From Syntrophobacter sp. SbD2 (lineage in GTDB: Bacteria; Desulfobacterota; Binatia; UBA9968), in contig CAMDBU010000002.1 of NCBI GenBank assembly GCA_945889495.1, forward strand, positions 17,984 through 81,983: DNA of 64,000 bases. The letters are read 5' to 3'. Both the position numbers and the translations under genes were made by a program. Below are positions 18,696 through 27,712 of this stretch, piece by piece. Positions within the stretch are counted from its first letter, which is position 1. Every line of letters begins with the position of its first letter. A model generated the notes under the pieces. The model was not told the origin of the DNA, ran no database searches, and saw nothing but the letters and a program-made list of their open reading frames with translations.

Positions 18696-20774
18696 ATGAA
18701 ATTTACCCTCAACTGGCTCAAAGAATTCGTTGATTTCGCTGGCAGCGCCGAGGAACTTTCCAAGCTCCTGACCATGGCGGGGTTGGAAGTGGAGTCGCTC
18801 GCCTCGGTGGCCGAGCCGGAAGGCGGGGGGCAAGATTGGTTGTTTGAAATCGGCGTGACGCCCAACCGCGGCGATTGTCTGGGGCTACTGGGCATCGCTA
18901 AAGAAGTTTGCGCGCTCACCGGCGCCAAGCTGCGTTTCCCGGCGGTTCAAGCGAGCAAGAAAGATCCGGCCATCGGCAAACGCATCGCCATCAAGATCGA
19001 AGATCTCGATCAATGCGCGCGCTATTCGGCGCGCATCGTCGATAACCTCACCATCGGCCCGGCGCCGGCCTGGATGCGCTTTCGCCTGGAATCCTGCGGC
19101 ATCCGCGCCATCAACAACATCGTCGATGCCACCAACTACGTCATGCTGGAGACTGGCCAGCCGCTCCACGCCTTCGATTTGGCCAAGCTTTCGGCCAAGC
19201 AGATTAACGTCCGTAGCGCCGGCGCGACCGGCCAGTTCACCACCCTGGACGGCGTCGAGCGCGAATTGGTCCATGAAGACCTGCTGATTTGCGACGGCAC
19301 CACGCCGGTGGCGCTGGCCGGCGTCATGGGCGGTCTCAATTCGGAAGTGAGCGCCACCACCCAGTCGATCCTGCTCGAGAGCGCCAACTTCGCGCCGGCG
19401 ACGATCCGGCGCACCGCCAAGCGTTTGGCTTTGCACAGCGAAGCGTCGCATCGTTTCGAGCGCGGCGTCGATCCCGAGGGAACCTTCCGCGCCCTCGACC
19501 GCGCCGTGCAACTGATTGTCGATAGCGCCGGCGGCCAAGCGTCCAGCGGCAGCGCCGATTGCTACCCGAAAAAAATCGCAGCGATTAAGATTACCTTGCG
19601 CCAAGCGCGCATCGCCAAGCTACTTGGCATCGCCATCGAGCTCAAGCGCGCCGAGACCTTACTGCGCTCGCTCGGCTTGAAGACCACCCGGCAAGCCAAG
19701 CAGTTAAACGTCGTCGTGCCGACCAGCCGTCCCGACCTCACCCGTGAGATCGATCTGATCGAAGAGCTGGCGCGCCTGCATGGATACGACAACATCCCGA
19801 CCACGTTGCCGCTCCTCCGTCCCACCGGCGGGGCTATGGACTACCGGCTCGCCAGCGAGCGCAAGCTGCGCAATTTTTTCACCGGCGCCGGCCTGGTCGA
19901 AGCGATCAATTTACCGTTCATCGCCGAGGCGCTGAACGAACTCTTCACCGGACTTTGGCAGGGTGAGCCGGGCGCGGTGCCGCTGGTCAATCCGTTGGCC
20001 AAGGAATTTGGCGCCATGCGCCGCAGTCTGCTGCCCGGACTGGTCGACAACCTGCGGGTCAATTTGGCCCAGCGCACGGCGAGCTTTCACGCCTATCACT
20101 TGGGCAAAGTGTTTCGCCGTGGCGCCGACGGCGGCACGGAAGAGCGCTTGTGCGTCGGCGCCATCATGCATGGCCCGCCGGCGCTCCATGGCCTGCGCGG
20201 TGCTGACCAGGCGCCGCTCGATTTTCTCCAATGCAAAGGTGTCGTCGAAGGGCTGCTGGAGCTCTTTGGCGTGCAAAATTTAGTTTCCTGGCGGCCCCTC
20301 GCGAGCGCGGTTTTACACCCTGGACGGAGCGCCGAATTGACTCTCGATGGCGCGCCTCTCGGACTGCTCGGCCAGCTCCATCCGGATGTCGCCGAGCGCC
20401 TGGAAGTGCCGCAAGTTTATGTATTTGAACTTGACTTCGAGAAAGTGCATCAGTATGCTCCGCGGCGAATGACGATGCGCCCGCTGGGAAAATTTCCGGC
20501 CATCGAACGGGACTTTGCCATCGTCGTCGAGCGCGATTTCGCGGCCCGTCGCATCATCGACTGGATTGACGGTCTCGCCGATCCCTTAATCGAATTTGTC
20601 CGCGTGTTCGACCAATATATCGGCGCGCCGATCCCAGAGGGCAAAAAAAGTTTGGCCTACAAGATTTCTTATCGCGCCGAAGATCGCACGCTCACCGATG
20701 GCGAGGTCAATCCCTTGCATCAAAGCGTGATCGACCGCATCGGCAATGATTTCGGCGCCCAACGGCGCAGCTAA
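18696..20774 (+). CDS. pheT: phenylalanyl-tRNA synthetase beta subunit lacking the tRNA-binding (B2) domain
   Basis: The 692-residue beta subunit. It begins MKFTLNWLKEFVDF and reaches MAGLEVESLASVAE near residue 40. It then jumps through about 13 residues directly to FEIGVTPNRGDCLGLLGIAKEV, which normally lies about 100 residues later. The EMAP/OB-type tRNA_bind domain inserted there in most bacterial PheTs (typically about 790-800 aa) is therefore absent. The B3/B4 editing region, B5 and the C-terminal ferredoxin-fold anticodon-binding domain (GKFPAIERDFAIVV onward) are present. The frame is continuous, so this is an in-frame domain loss rather than a frameshift. Confidence 0.95.
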   Translation: MKFTLNWLKEFVDFAGSAEELSKLLTMAGLEVESLASVAEPEGGGQDWLFEIGVTPNRGDCLGLLGIAKEVCALTGAKLRFPAVQASKKDPAIGKRIAIKIEDLDQCARYSARIVDNLTIGPAPAWMRFRLESCGIRAINNIVDATNYVMLETGQPLHAFDLAKLSAKQINVRSAGATGQFTTLDGVERELVHEDLLICDGTTPVALAGVMGGLNSEVSATTQSILLESANFAPATIRRTAKRLALHSEASHRFERGVDPEGTFRALDRAVQLIVDSAGGQASSGSADCYPKKIAAIKITLRQARIAKLLGIAIELKRAETLLRSLGLKTTRQAKQLNVVVPTSRPDLTREIDLIEELARLHGYDNIPTTLPLLRPTGGAMDYRLASERKLRNFFTGAGLVEAINLPFIAEALNELFTGLWQGEPGAVPLVNPLAKEFGAMRRSLLPGLVDNLRVNLAQRTASFHAYHLGKVFRRGADGGTEERLCVGAIMHGPPALHGLRGADQAPLDFLQCKGVVEGLLELFGVQNLVSWRPLASAVLHPGRSAELTLDGAPLGLLGQLHPDVAERLEVPQVYVFELDFEKVHQYAPRRMTMRPLGKFPAIERDFAIVVERDFAARRIIDWIDGLADPLIEFVRVFDQYIGAPIPEGKKSLAYKISYRAEDRTLTDGEVNPLHQSVIDRIGNDFGAQRRS

Positions 20775-20810
20775 GGGCAACCAGCCGCGACTACAGCGAG
20801 GAGGTGGAAC

Positions 20811-21134
20811 ATGACCAAAGCGGAAATCATCACGCGGATCTACGAGAAGGTGGGTTTTTCGAAAAAGGATGCCACCGATGTCGTCGAAGCGACTTTCGAT
20901 ATCATCAAGGGCTGTCTCGAGAAGGGCGACAAAGTAAAAATCTCCGGCTTCGGTAATTTCGTCGTCAATACCAAACGGCCGCGCAAAGGCCGTAACCCGC
21001 AGACCGGCGATGAAATCATCATCGACGGCCGCAAAGTGCTCACCTTCAAAGCCAGTCAGATCATGAAAAAGAGCCTCAATACCATGGGCTCGTCGTCGGC
21101 GATCGGCGCCCCGGACGCGCCGGCTTCGGAATAG
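20811..21134 (+). CDS. ihfA: integration host factor alpha subunit (HU/IHF family)
   Basis: A 107-residue DNA-bending protein. MTKAEIITRIYEKVGFSKKDA and the DNA-binding arm RPRKGRNPQTGDEI with IDGRKVLTFKAS identify the HU/IHF family. The position directly after pheT is the classical place of ihfA (himA). GGAGG precedes the ATG. Residues beyond about 95 form a short extension of low complexity. Confidence 0.94.
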   Translation: MTKAEIITRIYEKVGFSKKDATDVVEATFDIIKGCLEKGDKVKISGFGNFVVNTKRPRKGRNPQTGDEIIIDGRKVLTFKASQIMKKSLNTMGSSSAIGAPDAPASE

Positions 21135-21143
21135 GACGAGGCC

Positions 21144-21497
21144 ATGACGCCCATCCTGCCGGAGAAGATATATTTCAAGATCGGCGAGGTCAGCGAGATC
21201 GTCGGCGTCGAGCCTTACGTCTTGCGCTATTGGGAAACCGAGTTCGAACTGCTTAGGCCGTCCAAGGCGCCGTCCAAACACCGGCTCTACAAAAAACGCG
21301 ATGTCGAGCTTTTGCTCGACATCAAGCGGCTGCTCTACACCGAAGGTTTCACCATCGAAGGGGCACGCAAGAAACTCCGAGAAGTAAAAAAAGAAGAAAA
21401 AGACCAGCTCAAGTTGCCGCTGGTCGACCAGAAGTACCGGAGCGCCTTGATCAAAGTTAAAAAAGATCTCGAAGCGCTGCGCAAGTTGCTGGCGTAA
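21144..21497 (+). CDS. MerR family transcriptional regulator
   Basis: A 117-residue winged-helix protein with the MerR pattern FKIGEVSEIVGVEPYVLRYWETEFELLRPSKAPSKH and RLYKKRDVELLLDIKRLLYTEGFTIEGARKKL. A Lys-rich coiled coil follows, with no ligand-binding Cys cluster. MerR-type genes in this spot after ihfA are common in deltaproteobacteria-like genomes. The gene follows ihfA by nine bases and shares its transcript. Target genes are not evident. Confidence 0.9.
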   Translation: MTPILPEKIYFKIGEVSEIVGVEPYVLRYWETEFELLRPSKAPSKHRLYKKRDVELLLDIKRLLYTEGFTIEGARKKLREVKKEEKDQLKLPLVDQKYRSALIKVKKDLEALRKLLA

Positions 21498-21593
21498 CGC
21501 AGAATCGCCGCCATGCCCGGTAGGGCGCCGCCGCTAACTAAATTGATTTAGCCAAACCGGAGTGTTAAATTCCGCCTGCAATCGATCCCTTGT

Positions 21594-21670
21594 CGGGGCG
21601 TGGCGCAGCCTGGTAGCGCGCACGCTTGGGGTGCGTGAGGTCGCCGGTTCAAATCCGGCCGCCCCGACCA
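21594..21670 (+). tRNA. tRNA-Pro (anticodon GGG)
   Basis: The acceptor CGGGGCG pairs with CGCCCCG. The anticodon arm CACGC-TTGGGGT-GCGTG places GGG at 21628-21630, and the T arm GCCGG-TTCAAAT-CCGGC is perfect. The 3' CCA is encoded. It stands alone after the MerR gene. Confidence 0.96.
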
Positions 21671-21846
21671 TTTTCCCACCACTTGGAAACTCGCTTTAGT
21701 GCCGCTGGGACGATCTCCGATCTCCCATGACGATTTGGGTAAACTTGACAGGAACGACGGCGGCGGTTTACAAGTGAAGACGCCGGTGACATTTTTGTCG
21801 TAAAACTTCCCACCGCGGTGACGATGGGCGAAGGCGGTAACCGTCG

Positions 21847-22227
21847 ATGAGCAGCCCTGCAATAAACAACGGTGAATCAGTCGAGCGCCTGATGGACATC
21901 ATTCTCCAGATGCGCATGAATCTGGGGCATATCAATGAAACCCTGCAGCAGCAGACCTTTGAGATCCGCCAGCAGTTGGGCGCGGTGTTCGAAGAGCAGA
22001 AACGCGGCTTGGAAAAAGCTCTGAGCGAGATCGATGCCAAGCTGCTCGAATGTTCTACGTCGCTGCAAGATTATCAGCGCCTTTACGGCTCACTAGCGGC
22101 GATGCGCGACAAACTGGTGCAATTGGGCGGCGACCCAAGCGCTCTGCCGGAGTCGTTGGGCACCGCGCCGATGGAAGAAGTGCTGCTCGCCCGGCTGCGC
22201 CTGCTGCGCGATCTCGGTAAGCTGTAA
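21847..22227 (+). CDS. hypothetical coiled-coil protein
   Basis: A 126-residue protein with no family I recognise. Almost the whole length is predicted by eye as amphipathic helix with heptad character (NETLQQQTFEIRQQLGAVFEEQKRGLEKALSEIDAKLLECSTSLQDYQRLYGSL). There is no signal peptide or membrane segment, so it is probably cytosolic. It lies between tRNA-Pro and pcm on the same strand. The codon use matches its neighbours and no competing frame is better, which supports it as a real gene. Confidence 0.65.
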   Translation: MSSPAINNGESVERLMDIILQMRMNLGHINETLQQQTFEIRQQLGAVFEEQKRGLEKALSEIDAKLLECSTSLQDYQRLYGSLAAMRDKLVQLGGDPSALPESLGTAPMEEVLLARLRLLRDLGKL

Positions 22228-22306
22228 AATTTTTTCCTCTCAATCCGCTAAGCATCCGCACTTAACTAGCAAGTCGCCCCGCAGCTGTGCTAAATTCGCC
22301 CGGTGA

Positions 22307-23026
22307 ATGCGCCGGCGCCGCGTTCCTTTTCACACCATCGAGCTGGCAGTGACAACCTCAGTGAAGAATCCCGAACCGATCGCACATGATTTTGCCTGGG
22401 CCAGAGAGCGCATGGTTCAGGAGCAGCTCATCGCCCGCGGCATCGCCGACCCGCGGGTGATCGTCGCGGTGCGCAAGATTCCGCGCCATGTGTTCGTCGA
22501 CCCGGGCATCGTCAACCGCGCCTATGACGACAGCGCGCTGCCGATCGGCGACAAGCAGACCCTGTCGCAACCCTACATGTCGGCGCGCATGAGCGAGGGG
22601 CTGCGCCTGGTGGGCGGCGAAAAAGTCCTCGAGATCGGCACCGGTTCGGGTTTTCAAACCGCGCTGTTGGCCGAGCTCTGTTTCAATGTTTTCTCCGTCG
22701 AGAAAATCCGCGCGCTGTCGCGCCGGGCCCGCGCGCTGCTTGACCAGCTCGATTACCACAACATCGCGCTCCATGTCGGCGACGGGACTATTGGCTGGTC
22801 CGAGCACGCGCCCTATCACGCGATCATCGTCACCGCCGGCGCGCCCATGGCGCCCCAGCCGCTGCTCGATCAATTGGCGGTCGGTGGCCGTTTGGTGATC
22901 CCCATCGGCGACGAGCAGGGACAAACCCTGATGCGCTTGACGCGCACCCGCAACGGTTTCAAGAAAGAGTCCTTGGGCGAATGCAAGTTCGTCAAGCTGC
23001 TCGGTAAATACGGCTGGCGCGAATAA
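22307..23026 (+). CDS. pcm: protein-L-isoaspartate O-methyltransferase
   Basis: A SAM-dependent repair methyltransferase that acts on isoaspartyl residues of aged proteins. The PCMT fold is clear: MVQEQLIARGIADPRVIVAVRKIPRHVFV, then LPIGDKQTLSQPYMSARMSEGL, the SAM motif VLEIGTGSGFQTALLA and HVGDGTIGW. The first 15-25 residues are variable, and GTG codons at 22349 or just after could also be starts. It is followed by an NlpD-like gene, the usual pcm-nlpD neighbourhood. Confidence 0.95.
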   Translation: MRRRRVPFHTIELAVTTSVKNPEPIAHDFAWARERMVQEQLIARGIADPRVIVAVRKIPRHVFVDPGIVNRAYDDSALPIGDKQTLSQPYMSARMSEGLRLVGGEKVLEIGTGSGFQTALLAELCFNVFSVEKIRALSRRARALLDQLDYHNIALHVGDGTIGWSEHAPYHAIIVTAGAPMAPQPLLDQLAVGGRLVIPIGDEQGQTLMRLTRTRNGFKKESLGECKFVKLLGKYGWRE

Positions 23027-23105
23027 CCTTGCCGGCAGGCGCTGTTCCGTTACGGTTCGGGTTAGCAGTGTTGTGATTTTTGTTCCCCGCCGCGATGCGC
23101 ATGCC

Positions 23106-23861
23106 ATGACTATCTGGACAAAATCGGTTTGGCTCAGCCTGGCGATTTTTTTCTTGGCCGGTTGTTCGTGGTTTCGCAGCAGCCCGCCGCCGCCGCAGGC
23201 AACCAGGCTGGCGACGGGAATCTATCATGTGGTCAAAGCCGGGGAAAATCTTTACCGCATCGGCAAAGCCTACGATGTGTCTTTCGACGAACTCGCCAAA
23301 GCCAATCGGTTGAAGGACCCGAGCCAAATTTATGTCGGCCAGCGGATTCTAATTCCCGGCGCCACCCGCGCCCTTCCGGTGGATACCATCGCGCCGGTGG
23401 AGGCAGCGCCAGTAGCGCGCACGCCGCCGGCGCCGCTGGAAACCAACGGCGAACCGCTCCTGTGGCCGGTGCGTGGCGCGATCAATTCTCCCTACGGCGC
23501 CCGCGGCGCCAGTTTTCACGACGGCATCGATATCGCGGCGCCGGAGGGCACGCCGATTCAAGCCATCGAGCGCGGCGAAGTGATTTATGCCGATCAATTG
23601 CGCGGCTACGGCAACATCGTCATCGTCCGCCATCCCGGCGGCATCACTTCGGTGTACGCTCATAACCAGATCAATCTGGTGCGCGAAGGGCAGCAGGTCA
23701 GCAAAGGTGAAGTGATCGCCAAGGTCGGCAGCACCGGCCGGGTCACCGGGCCGCACCTGCACTTGGAAATCCGCAAAAACAACGCCGCCCAGGACCCGCT
23801 GCGCTACCTGCCGCAGTTGTGCTGCCAAAACGCTTCCGATAATGTGGCGCCGAAAGATTAG
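23106..23861 (+). CDS. LysM and M23 peptidase domain lipoprotein (NlpD/EnvC-like)
   Basis: A cell-envelope protein. From the ATG at 23106 it begins with a lipoprotein signal ending FFLAGC. A LysM domain follows (YHVVKAGENLYRIGKAYDVSFDELAKAN...RILIPG), then a proline-rich linker and an M23 domain (INSPYGARGASFHDGIDIAAPEGTP, GYGNIVIVRHPGG, VYAHN, GPHLHLEIR). The His/Asp zinc residues HxxxD and HLH appear intact. It probably remodels peptidoglycan or activates amidases. The track start at 23073 adds 11 residues before the signal peptide and is less likely. Confidence 0.9.
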   Translation: MTIWTKSVWLSLAIFFLAGCSWFRSSPPPPQATRLATGIYHVVKAGENLYRIGKAYDVSFDELAKANRLKDPSQIYVGQRILIPGATRALPVDTIAPVEAAPVARTPPAPLETNGEPLLWPVRGAINSPYGARGASFHDGIDIAAPEGTPIQAIERGEVIYADQLRGYGNIVIVRHPGGITSVYAHNQINLVREGQQVSKGEVIAKVGSTGRVTGPHLHLEIRKNNAAQDPLRYLPQLCCQNASDNVAPKD

Positions 23862-23872
23862 AGGTTTTACCG

Positions 23873-25021
23873 ATGAAAGAGTTAGCGAAGATTCGTAACG
23901 ATGTAGTCGGCAGTTTACTGCGGCCGGCGGCGCTCAAAGCGGCGCGGCAGCAGTACGATGAAGGTAAGTTGACGCTGGAGCAGTTGCGCGCGCTCGAAGA
24001 TCGCGCGATTCGCGACGCGGTCAAGTTGCAAGAAGATTTGGGTCTATCCGTGGTCACTGACGGCGAATACCGCCGGCTCAACTTTCAAGACAGCTTCGGC
24101 GAATCGGTGACCGGCTACGACGCCGGTAAGCCGAGTCTGGAGCTGTACGAAAAGCGCGTCGAGGGCAGCAGCCCCGGACAGCGCTGGGAAATCCCCGACC
24201 AGGGCGAGCAGAAGGGCACGGCGGTGGCGCAGCGCCGGCCGGTGCTCACCAAGCTCGGCCTGGCGCGCAACGTGCCGGCGGAAGAGTTTCGCTTCTTAAA
24301 ACAGGTCGCCGCCAAGCCCGGCAAGGTCGCCTTGATCGGCCCGGACCGAATCTCCCAGCGCTTCGACTGGCAAAAATCCACCGCGGTTTATTCTGGACTC
24401 GACGAGTTCGTTAACGATGTCGTGAAAGTCGAGCGCGAAATTATTGCTGGACTCGTGCAAGCCGGTTGCCGCTATGTGCAGATCGACGCGCCGGGCTACA
24501 CCGCCTACGTCGACAAGCCGTCGCTCGACGCCATGCGCGCGCGTGGCGAAGATCCCAAGGAGAATTTCAGCCGCTCGCTCAAAGCCGACAACGCCGTGCT
24601 CGCCGGCTTCGACGATATCACTTTCGGAATACACCTGTGCCGCGGCAACCAGCGCAGCATGTGGCATCGCGAAGGCAGCTACGACGAGATCGCCGAACGG
24701 CTGCTCAACGAACTCAATCACGACCGTTTTCTCTTCGAATACGACACGCCGCGCGCCGGCGGCTTCGAGCCGCTGCGCTTTTTGCCCAAGGGCAAAGTCA
24801 TCGTGCTCGGACTGGTCAGCACCAAGGTCACCGAGATGGAAACCGTCGACGGTCTCAAACGACGCATCGACGAAGCGGCCAAATACGCGCCGCTCGATCA
24901 AATCGCCATCAGCCCGCAGTGCGGATTCTCTTCTGATGTAGTCGGCAATCTGATCAGCGACGACGATCAAAAGCGCAAGCTCGAAATCGTTGTTGAGACC
25001 GCGCGGCAGGTTTGGGGTTAG
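23873..25021 (+). CDS. MetE C-terminal-like (cobalamin-independent methionine synthase II) family protein
   Basis: A 382-residue TIM-barrel protein related to the catalytic half of MetE. Zinc-ligand-like residues are H and C in FGIHLCRGN and C in ISPQCGFSS, corresponding to the His-x-Cys and distal Cys of MetE. FEYDTPRAGGFEPLRFLP and VVTDGEYRRLNFQDSFGE fit the 'methionine synthase II' group found widely in soil bacteria and often without the folate-binding N-terminal half. The true methyl donor and acceptor are unknown. It follows the NlpD-like gene by 11 bases. Confidence 0.82.
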   Translation: MKELAKIRNDVVGSLLRPAALKAARQQYDEGKLTLEQLRALEDRAIRDAVKLQEDLGLSVVTDGEYRRLNFQDSFGESVTGYDAGKPSLELYEKRVEGSSPGQRWEIPDQGEQKGTAVAQRRPVLTKLGLARNVPAEEFRFLKQVAAKPGKVALIGPDRISQRFDWQKSTAVYSGLDEFVNDVVKVEREIIAGLVQAGCRYVQIDAPGYTAYVDKPSLDAMRARGEDPKENFSRSLKADNAVLAGFDDITFGIHLCRGNQRSMWHREGSYDEIAERLLNELNHDRFLFEYDTPRAGGFEPLRFLPKGKVIVLGLVSTKVTEMETVDGLKRRIDEAAKYAPLDQIAISPQCGFSSDVVGNLISDDDQKRKLEIVVETARQVWG

Positions 25022-25044
25022 GCCTCGTCGGGCGAGGCATGGCG

Positions 25045-25073
25045 GATTTCAAATTTCAGATTCCATATTTCAC
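25045..25073. repeat. repeat, TTTCAAATTTCAGATTCCAT type, copy 3
   Basis: Matches the repeat at 5235-5264 (GATTTCAAATTTCAGAT core). It lies in the 169-base gap between the MetE-like gene and the island, after a short GCCTCG/GCGAGGC hairpin. Confidence 0.65.
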
Positions 25074-25190
25074 GGATTGAACGGTTGGTGGCGGCGGCGC
25101 CGGGATCGGCGAAGCGAGAACTGTTGATCGAGAGGCGAGGATAGTTAATACGCAGTCCTGACCTACACCTCAATGCGCTTGGGTGAGAAT

Positions 25191-27191
25191 CTAACGCTTG
25201 TGCAGCCCAAGTTTCTCGAATAGCATTCGGTTTCGACGCTTGGCATCTCCCACCAATTTGTCGTACGAAATAATCTCGACGTATCCGTTGCCTTCCGGGA
25301 GTGTGACAAAGAATCCTTCGTTATCAGCGGTCCTGTGATATCGCATAGAGACCTGTTTCCGAAGACTCGGCATGAGATCGGCGATCAGATAACCTGTATA
25401 GCGCAAGTGCGCCGGGTTGACCGGCCTGCCATCGATATCCGTAACGTCGCCTTGGTCGATTTCAACGAACCGTTGAATGATCTGGTCAGCCGGATCCTTA
25501 TCATAGTCGTCGCGGCCTGGACGTTTGAATTCGACTATGACTACGCCGCCGCCTGGAAGGTTGTTCGGTTCCGCTACGCCGATCGGTGTGTCATAGAAGA
25601 AAGCCAAGATGTCCGGCTCCTTACCGGATGTCGCCTCCAGCCCCACTACCTTGTTTAGCTTCTTGTCCGATACCAGGAGCGTATGAAAACACAGCCGCTC
25701 GTCGATCAGCCACAGGTTCTGCTGGTCGAGGAAGACATCCTTGGATGACACTCCCATCGGGAAAATCATTTTGTGCAGCACCTTCTCGAAAGGATATTTA
25801 GAGTCGGCCTGGACGCGCTTGAGACTTTGGTCGATTAAATCGAGAATTGTGCGCCTATGAGCAACGTAATCGGCTAGCTTGGCCTTGCCGACATCGTTCA
25901 TCTGCTCCATCAACGTCTTGATACGTTCCTGGTACTGGTCAAAAGACTCCTTTTCAATCAGCGCGGCGACATGCCTTTCCTCCTTACGCATGCCGTCTTC
26001 TATCTCACGGCGGATGTGGAGAAGGGCCTCGTCGAGTTGTTCGTCCTTGAGACCCGGCTGAACCCGTTGTTCTAGAAGTGACCGATATCTCTCATTAGTC
26101 AGCACTCTGTATTCAGGAGCCTGTTCGACGAAGCGCTCGACCTGCGCAATCTTCTCCTCGTTAGTGGTTTTCAGATCGGCGGTAAGGACGCTTCGGAGCG
26201 CATCCGCGAGCGCTTTATTGAAATCCCGTCGAGACACCAACGATGCCTCCAACTCAGGCTCGTCCTCCGACTGGAAAGCAATCTGCGTACGTTCCTGGTT
26301 CGCGTTGGCGTCAAGATACTCTCCGGTTATGAGGACAATAAGCGTGTATGCCTCTTGGTTTTCGTCTACAAGACGATCTGGCAACTCGGGTAGCATATCC
26401 CTCAATTTTGCGGCCGTAACCTCACGACCGTTCGCGCACAGATGATAATCGTGCCGTGCGCGCCCATCCCTGTGGCGGTACGCTTGCAACGCAAAGACAT
26501 GTCCAACCACATCGAAGAACTTCTCTTCGATGTGCGGCTGGACCGAAGATTGGAAGAGAGACTTGAGGTCGACAGAGGCGTGTCCTGGATATTCGAGCGA
26601 GATCGGGGGACACAATCTTGCGGCAAAGCGAATTAGGAAATGGGCAATGATACGCTTGGCCAGGATTTCAGGATCCAAAGGCCATGCCCCGCGGTAGCGA
26701 TCAGTAAGTCCCCGCACGGTCAGAGTTGTCCCTGTGGGGGCATCGCTCAGCTTGGTCACGTCGGCCCCATGAAGTTCCTTCGCTATTGAAAATCCGAAAT
26801 TCCGAGAAAAATGCTTGCCATCCTTCTCAAAAACGCTGCACACCTCACAAGTCGCAAACACCTTAAGAAAAGTGAATCGTCCGACTCCCTTTCCGCCGAC
26901 CTTAACCTTAGACAAAGTATAGGCTTCCCCGAACGATGCCGTATTACTGTCAGTGAATCCGACCCCGTCATCGGAGATTTCAAACCCGTCGATCGATGCC
27001 GCTTGATCTCCGGCTCGGCTGAAGAGATCGTCCGAACCCAGCAGACGGATACGAATGGAACCGCCTGCGGAATTTCCGTGTTTTTCCTCTATGGCGTCCA
27101 TCGAGTTCGAGATCGCCTCGAATAACGGCATTACACCTCGAGATGGCGTCAGTTCGAGACGATCAACTAATCCACGTATATTTGTAAGCAT
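25191..27191 (-). CDS. GHKL (HSP90-like) ATPase with C-terminal PD-(D/E)xK-like domain, candidate defence protein
   Basis: A 666-residue protein. The N-terminus is a Bergerat-fold ATPase: N box EAISNSMDAIEE (about 25-36), G1 DDGVGF, G2 GGKGVGRF and GTTLTV near residue 153. A long charged, partly coiled-coil middle follows (about 330-460). The C-terminus has PDILAFFYD (D527), VVIVEFKRP (E554, K556) and a downstream DQIIQRF, the D...ExK...Q pattern of restriction-type nucleases. Such ATPase-nuclease combinations resemble the MORC/MutL-like proteins of restriction systems and Shedu-like effectors, but I cannot assign a named system. Its codon use looks less GC-rich than its neighbours. It stands next to two VapC modules, suggesting a mobile defence patch. 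Confidence 0.75.
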   Translation of the reverse strand: MLTNIRGLVDRLELTPSRGVMPLFEAISNSMDAIEEKHGNSAGGSIRIRLLGSDDLFSRAGDQAASIDGFEISDDGVGFTDSNTASFGEAYTLSKVKVGGKGVGRFTFLKVFATCEVCSVFEKDGKHFSRNFGFSIAKELHGADVTKLSDAPTGTTLTVRGLTDRYRGAWPLDPEILAKRIIAHFLIRFAARLCPPISLEYPGHASVDLKSLFQSSVQPHIEEKFFDVVGHVFALQAYRHRDGRARHDYHLCANGREVTAAKLRDMLPELPDRLVDENQEAYTLIVLITGEYLDANANQERTQIAFQSEDEPELEASLVSRRDFNKALADALRSVLTADLKTTNEEKIAQVERFVEQAPEYRVLTNERYRSLLEQRVQPGLKDEQLDEALLHIRREIEDGMRKEERHVAALIEKESFDQYQERIKTLMEQMNDVGKAKLADYVAHRRTILDLIDQSLKRVQADSKYPFEKVLHKMIFPMGVSSKDVFLDQQNLWLIDERLCFHTLLVSDKKLNKVVGLEATSGKEPDILAFFYDTPIGVAEPNNLPGGGVVIVEFKRPGRDDYDKDPADQIIQRFVEIDQGDVTDIDGRPVNPAHLRYTGYLIADLMPSLRKQVSMRYHRTADNEGFFVTLPEGNGYVEIISYDKLVGDAKRRNRMLFEKLGLHKR

Positions 27192-27265
27192 GGGGCCATG
27201 TACCTTTTTGCGAGCAGCCTAATCATTGAGGGTCGTGCCTTGCCTTTTGACCGTTGGTGACCGCC

Positions 27266-27709
27266 CTAGATCGTTCCCGGAATCACAACCTCAATGTCAT
27301 TGTTGAGAGCGGTAAAATCACGGCCGTTGAAGGTTAACACGGTCGTGGCTTTGCCTTGCTCGGCGCAGGCGCCGATTACCGCGTCGTAGGTTCGTCCACC
27401 GGCCACGCTGTTTTTTGACGCGGGTCGCAATAAAGTTTCGTACGATTTTGCGTTGAGCGCGATGATCTTTGCTATCTTAAGGAAGTTATTTCCCAGCAGT
27501 GTCATCGCGGTTTGCGGTGACACACGATGTGGCGGCGGAAGGCGGGTAAGAACCGCATACGCCTCAACCAATGCCGGAGCCGCGACGATCATTTTGGCTC
27601 GTCCGGCGAGCCGCGTCTGGATTTCGTTTGCGGCGGCCTCATGATGTTCATGCCATGAGCAGACGGCCGCGATCATGCAGCTGGTATCCGGCAGAAATGC
27701 GGGCGGCAT
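27266..27709 (-). CDS. vapC: PIN-domain toxin (VapC family)
   Basis: A 147-residue PIN ribonuclease. It shows Asp in FLPDTSCMIAAV, Glu in ALVEAYAVLTRLP, Asp in RTYDAVIGACAEQ and Asp in TFNGRDF, the acidic set of VapC toxins, which cleave tRNA or rRNA. It lies three bases after the AbrB-type antitoxin on the same strand, the normal antitoxin-toxin order. It is probably autoregulated with its partner through the palindrome at 28000. Confidence 0.9.
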   Translation of the reverse strand: MPPAFLPDTSCMIAAVCSWHEHHEAAANEIQTRLAGRAKMIVAAPALVEAYAVLTRLPPPHRVSPQTAMTLLGNNFLKIAKIIALNAKSYETLLRPASKNSVAGGRTYDAVIGACAEQGKATTVLTFNGRDFTALNNDIEVVIPGTI

Positions 27710-27712
27710 TGT

